A DNA stretch of 9,612 bases from Thermodesulfobacteriota bacterium. Lineage in GTDB: Bacteria; Desulfobacterota; Desulfobacteria; Desulfobacterales; RPRI01. The position numbers were made by a program, and so were the translations under genes. Numbering within the stretch: the stretch's first letter is position 1; every line of letters starts with the position of its first letter. Location: positions 1 to 9,612 of the forward strand of contig JAUPLM010000269.1 in assembly GCA_030836965.1 (NCBI GenBank), written 5' to 3'. The notes under the pieces were generated by a model that saw only the letters and a program-made list of their open reading frames with translations, searched no databases and had not been told where the DNA came from. Positions 7,044 to 9,612 of this stretch are shown here, in pieces.

Positions 7044-7265
7044 GACCGGCACAGGTAACCGGTTTTACCGTTTCGCAAGAACGAGATTCAGAATTTGTTT
7101 ATGGCAGCAGATTCACTCCCATTAGACCGGGCAGCCCCAGTAGATATACTCTCATGAAGTCATTATTCCGTCTCTGCCTGTGTTTCTTTATTGACAATCA
7201 GGGGGCGTTGTTATGGTTCGTACAAATTTCTTGAGAAACGGTAAAACCGGTTACCTGTGCCCGTC
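7044..7265. mobile_element. 222-bp MITE-like element with 38-nt terminal inverted repeats
   Basis: The left arm 7044-7081 and the reverse complement of the right arm 7228-7265 agree at 36 of 38 positions, including an uninterrupted run of 27 bases that contains GCACAGGTAACCGGTTTTAC. The arms enclose 146 bp with no recognisable gene. The element fills most of the spacer between the convergent glycosyltransferase and nrfA genes. Its size, long terminal inverted repeats and lack of coding capacity fit a miniature inverted-repeat element or an insertion-sequence remnant mobilised in trans. I see no clear target-site duplication. In RNA from either strand the arms would form a long hairpin that could help end transcription of both flanking genes. 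Each arm also holds a smaller imperfect palindrome around CCGG. The inverted repeat is certain; mobility is inferred. Confidence 0.65.
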
Positions 7266-7301
7266 CCACAACCTGTCATGCAAATTATAAACAGAGCCTC
7301 T

Positions 7302-8765
7302 TCAGAAGCGATCCTGAAGTCCCATTGGATCCTTGAATTCGAGAGTAGGATTGAAACGTATCTTCTTCTCTCCCCTCAGGTCGGCATATTTCATGAGCTC
7401 AAGATCCACTTTTATCGGAACATTAACACCGGCTTTGGTCAGCAGCTGCCGCAGAAATGCTTCCGATTTTGAGGCAAAGGCAACGGCATCTCCCAGAATA
7501 CGCAAGCCTTCGGTGGGATTGTGAAATCCAACCGAGTTTTCGGCTCCCATGAAAAGGCCCCGGTAAAACGCCTCTTCATAAAAATCCTTTGCTTTTTTGT
7601 ATAGTTCCTGGTCAATCGGTTTGCCTTCGTCCCTGGCCTTGTGCGTGATTTCAAACAGCTTTGCGACCGTGGCTGTTGCATATCCGCTGCGGATCATCAG
7701 GGAAACCGTCCGGTCCTGAATAGCAAAAACCCGCTCCTTCAACCAACCGGGATTTGCGGCATGGCATTGCTGGCAGGCCCTCATTTCATTCTGTATCGGG
7801 CTCATAACACGATGATCGGAAATTTTATATACGCCCGCCTTGACGTAAGGCATATGGCAGTCGGCACAGGATGCCCCGGCTTTGAAATGAGAGCTGTTGT
7901 TGGTAAAAAATTCAAATTCGGGATGGCGGATGAACCCCATTTTGAATCCGGTAACATTTTGCTTCCATTCCTTGACCGTATCATCGCTCCGGATTTTTTT
8001 AATAACATCTTCAACGGTAATCGATCCCCACTTGCTGTTTTGCCATGGAAAAAACAGTCCGACGGATTTTCCTTCGGCATCCTTATTAATATTATATGTG
8101 ACATGGCACTGAGCGCACACTACCGAACGCAGCTCCTGGCGGGAGAATGCATTGACGTCTTTACCCATTCCTTCGAGTGCCTTGACCAGCGTAAACCCGC
8201 GTGAAATCCTGAGAGTCATATCTCTGTTGTTGTGGCAGTCAATGCAGGCAACACCGAGCGTCCTGTCTTTCTCCGGAATTTTGCCAAGTACTTCTTTGAA
8301 AGGCTTCATATAATAATCGGAACCCATTTCCTTATGCAAACTCGGGGCATACGGGGTTTTGCAGCTCAGGCAGACTCCTCCTGCCTTGAGACGGGAGGAA
8401 TCGATTTCGAGCTGATCGCGCACCATATAGGCGTGACCCCTCGGTTCGTTATATTCCACGCCAAATCCCCAGCCGTTGAATAACAGGGCCATGTATGGAA
8501 ATTCTGAGAGTTTATCCACTGAAATTGCGCTGCCGTCCATACCTGTTTTGTATTTGCTCAATCTTGCGCTCACAGGGGATTCCGTTTTTTTCCAAAGCTC
8601 GTATTCTTCGTTATAGGCTTTTCCCCAGAGCTCGGGATTCATTTCACCGTCCGGAATAACGATCGTCTGCCTGGGTTCAGGTTTGGATGGCTGGCAACCC
8701 AGCAGAGCAATCAATACAGATAACAAAAGGCAAACGAAAATTCGTTTATTATCAGGAAAAGTCAT
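7302..8765 (-). CDS. nrfA: Pentaheme ammonia-forming cytochrome c nitrite reductase NrfA (lipoprotein, 487 aa)
   Basis: This is the catalytic subunit that reduces nitrite to ammonium with six electrons outside the cytoplasmic membrane. An N-terminal signal with lipobox LLGC (cysteine 24) indicates a lipid-anchored protein. Five heme sites are visible: the active-site CLSCK (132-136, lysine ligand), CIDCH (174-178), CAQCH (217-221), CADCH (300-304) and CQQCH (331-335). The catalytic trio appears as R116 (YMVRDQ), Y224 and H281 (RHPEFE). The usual calcium ligands look replaced: T223 where Glu is expected before Y224, and F278/R280 where Lys/Gln are expected before H281. This resembles the calcium-free class in which an arginine occupies the site. 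The start at 8765 has AGGAGG six bases upstream. It lies 98 bp downstream of nrfH in one operon, with a hairpin in the gap. Confidence 0.96.
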   Translation of the reverse strand: MTFPDNKRIFVCLLLSVLIALLGCQPSKPEPRQTIVIPDGEMNPELWGKAYNEEYELWKKTESPVSARLSKYKTGMDGSAISVDKLSEFPYMALLFNGWGFGVEYNEPRGHAYMVRDQLEIDSSRLKAGGVCLSCKTPYAPSLHKEMGSDYYMKPFKEVLGKIPEKDRTLGVACIDCHNNRDMTLRISRGFTLVKALEGMGKDVNAFSRQELRSVVCAQCHVTYNINKDAEGKSVGLFFPWQNSKWGSITVEDVIKKIRSDDTVKEWKQNVTGFKMGFIRHPEFEFFTNNSSHFKAGASCADCHMPYVKAGVYKISDHRVMSPIQNEMRACQQCHAANPGWLKERVFAIQDRTVSLMIRSGYATATVAKLFEITHKARDEGKPIDQELYKKAKDFYEEAFYRGLFMGAENSVGFHNPTEGLRILGDAVAFASKSEAFLRQLLTKAGVNVPIKVDLELMKYADLRGEKKIRFNPTLEFKDPMGLQDRF

Positions 8766-8803
8766 CTGTCCCTCCTATTCTTTTAAACCTTAATATTATA
8801 TAC

Positions 8804-8837
8804 CGTAAGAGGCCGGACCCGGGTATGGCCTCTTACG
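8804..8837 (-). other. Perfect 11-bp stem-loop between nrfH and nrfA
   Basis: CGTAAGAGGCC (8804-8814) and GGCCTCTTACG (8827-8837) are perfect inverted repeats around a 12-base loop that itself contains the palindrome ACCCGGGT. In the nrfHA transcript it lies 26 bases after the nrfH stop and about 38 bases before the nrfA start. No T-run follows it on the minus strand, so full termination is not expected. An mRNA processing or stabilising element that sets the nrfA:nrfH ratio is the more likely role. Confidence 0.6.
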
Positions 8838-8863
8838 AACGGGAGCTGAGCAACGCGCACTCA

Positions 8864-9319
8864 TTATTTATCGGTCATCCGGGTGCCCGCAAGATTGTGC
8901 TGAAGCCAGCGGTGGCATTCCCAGCAATTACGCGTCCGGTCTATTTTTTCAACAGCGGTTTCATGGCACCGGGTGCAGTTGGATTGAACCGTTCTCACTC
9001 CGTGTGAAGAAAGCGTTATCATATCCGGCACTCTGCCGGAATAAAATACAAACATGTCTTTCATTCCATCGATTGATTTCCAGGTATAATATATGCCTAA
9101 ATTTTCGTGGGGAAGATGGCAGTCAACACATTGAATGCTCCTATGGGCGCCGGTATGAAACCAGGCCTCATACTGGGACTCCATGACATGGCAGGAAGCG
9201 CAAAAATCCGGCGTCTCGGTTTTCGCCATGAGCCCGGGAGGCCCGAACATGACAAAAAACCCGCCTGCCGCTGCCAGTAAAATAATTATCAGAATTATTT
9301 TTTGCGTCCTTGAGATCAT
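8864..9319 (-). CDS. nrfH: Tetraheme quinol dehydrogenase NrfH (151 aa)
   Basis: NrfH is the membrane-anchored NapC/NirT-type cytochrome c that oxidises quinol and passes electrons to NrfA. One N-terminal transmembrane helix (about 8-26) precedes four heme sites: CASCHVM (40-46), CVDCH (64-68), CTRCH (115-119) and CWECH (132-136). In the first, CxxCHxM fits the NrfH pattern where the methionine is an axial ligand. Length is typical of NrfH (about 150-160 aa) rather than the longer NapC. The start at 9319 follows GAGGAG eight bases upstream. It is the first gene of the nrfHA pair, the order found in most NrfH-dependent bacteria. No regulator or cytochrome-c maturation gene is in the window. 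Confidence 0.95.
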   Translation of the reverse strand: MISRTQKIILIIILLAAAGGFFVMFGPPGLMAKTETPDFCASCHVMESQYEAWFHTGAHRSIQCVDCHLPHENLGIYYTWKSIDGMKDMFVFYSGRVPDMITLSSHGVRTVQSNCTRCHETAVEKIDRTRNCWECHRWLQHNLAGTRMTDK

Positions 9320-9403
9320 ATCGGGATCTCCTCATTATATAGTAAAAAAGAGATTTGTTTTCCGGTGTTCGATATCGTTCATGGCTGGAATTGTAAAGAA
9401 CTA

Positions 9404-9413
9404 TGATTAATCA
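9404..9413. promoter_or_regulatory. Possible operator palindrome upstream of nrfH
   Basis: TGATTAATCA is a perfect 10-bp palindrome about 85 bp before the nrfH start, within a slightly larger symmetry CTAT...ATAG (9401-9420). It resembles half an FNR/CRP-type box (TTGAT...ATCA), but the spacing between half-sites is two bases instead of four, so FNR binding is not supported. No convincing -35/-10 pair for nrfH could be assigned in 9320-9492. Confidence 0.2.
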
Positions 9414-9492
9414 AATATAGATTTTTTAACAGGATTGCAAGAAAATAACCAAACAGTGTACATGCGGAACCTAAACGGCGGCGCCTTAAAAT

Positions 9493-9530
9493 AAAAAAGG
9501 CATCCGTGCTTGTTACACGAATGCCTTTTT
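9493..9530 (-). terminator. Intrinsic terminator of the cold-shock gene
   Basis: Read on the minus strand, GGCATTCGTG pairs with CACGGATGCC (nine Watson-Crick pairs and one U-G) around a seven-base loop, preceded by an A-run and followed by TTTTTTATTTT. It starts 20 bases after the cold-shock stop codon. The plus strand shows the same shape with one C-A mismatch, so it may also work in reverse. It should insulate nrfHA from the upstream cold-shock transcript. Confidence 0.88.
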
Positions 9531-9550
9531 GTTTAAATATTATCAGCTAA

Positions 9551-9612
9551 TTACAGCTTTGTCACGTTTGCTGCGCCGGGGCCTTTGGGGCCGTTTACTA
9601 TATCGAACGTAA
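9551..9612 (-). CDS. Cold-shock protein (CspA family), C-terminal end only
   Basis: The minus strand from the right edge reads TFDIVNGPKGPGAANVTKL followed by TAA, the hallmark C-terminal end of CspA-type RNA-binding cold-shock proteins (usual ending GPKGPxAANVxxL). The remaining roughly 45-50 residues, including the RNP1/RNP2 motifs, lie outside the window. These single OB-fold proteins melt RNA secondary structure. It is transcribed in the same direction as nrfHA but separated from it by a strong terminator, so it is a separate unit. Confidence 0.88.
   Translation of the reverse strand, partial: TFDIVNGPKGPGAANVTKL

Noticed and set aside
7101..7234. Two tiny frames inside the inverted-repeat element (7101-7157 and 7154-7234, overlapping as ATGA), the second encoding a hydrophobic 26-residue peptide
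   Set aside because: No ribosome-binding site precedes either and the sequences resemble nothing known; chance frames are the simpler explanation.
7044..7265. Integron attC site
   Set aside because: The arms lack the paired GTTRRRY/RYYYAAC core sites, the stem is unbroken, and no integrase or cassette array is nearby.
7641..8204. 187-codon plus-strand open frame within nrfA
   Set aside because: It is antisense to a gene with five heme motifs and conserved catalytic residues; it has no recognisable domain and is an open-frame shadow.
8795..8823. Internal promoter for nrfA using the perfect -10 TATAAT (complement of 8795-8800)
   Set aside because: The -35 position reads CCCGGG and the spacer overlaps the hairpin, so there is no usable -35 element.
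9404..9413. FNR box upstream of nrfH
   Set aside because: The half-sites are two bases apart rather than four, so only a generic palindrome is reported.

Overview
The window looks like chromosomal DNA of an anaerobic respiring bacterium, most likely a Desulfobacterota (sulfate-reducer or syntroph type) member. I infer this from gene content: a CooC-type nickel-insertion ATPase (CO dehydrogenase/acetyl-CoA synthase metabolism), an acyl-CoA dehydrogenase with an ETF:quinone oxidoreductase (beta-oxidation feeding the quinone pool), and a nine-heme NrfHA ammonifying nitrite reductase. No rRNA, tRNA, CRISPR array or complete insertion sequence was seen, and no lineage search could be run.

Layout, left to right. 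1-462 (minus) is the N-terminal part of a CooC-family ATPase that runs off the left edge. 463-897 is non-coding and carries a cluster of small, partly mutually exclusive stem-loops at 721-768. 898-2052 (plus) is an acyl-CoA dehydrogenase. It is followed by a small phasin-like coiled-coil protein (2212-2523) and a UbiB/ABC1 atypical kinase (2625-4322), also on plus. 4324-5997 (minus) is ETF-QO, which converges on ubiB with a single base between the stop codons. A divergent spacer (5998-6229) holds a possible promoter with an overlapping palindrome. 6230-7030 (plus) is a GT-A family 2 glycosyltransferase, bracketed by an 11-bp direct repeat. 7044-7265 is a gene-free 222-bp element whose ends are 38-nt inverted repeats (36/38 identical), resembling a MITE or insertion-sequence remnant. 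7302-8765 (nrfA) and 8864-9319 (nrfH) are on minus and transcribed in the order nrfH-nrfA, with a perfect 11-bp stem-loop between them. 9493-9530 is an intrinsic terminator for a minus-strand cold-shock protein gene whose last 19 codons fill 9551-9612.

How the genes work together: acyl-CoA dehydrogenase passes electrons through ETF (not in this window) to ETF-QO and then to the membrane quinone pool, whose synthesis or maintenance UbiB-family proteins support. NrfH oxidises quinol and passes electrons to NrfA, which reduces nitrite to ammonium. The window thus holds both a quinone-reducing input and a quinol-oxidising output.

No clearly new multi-gene system is present. The items most worth a second look are the 222-bp inverted-repeat element, the NrfA variant that appears to lack the classical calcium ligands, the hairpin between nrfH and nrfA, and the stem-loop cluster upstream of the acyl-CoA dehydrogenase.
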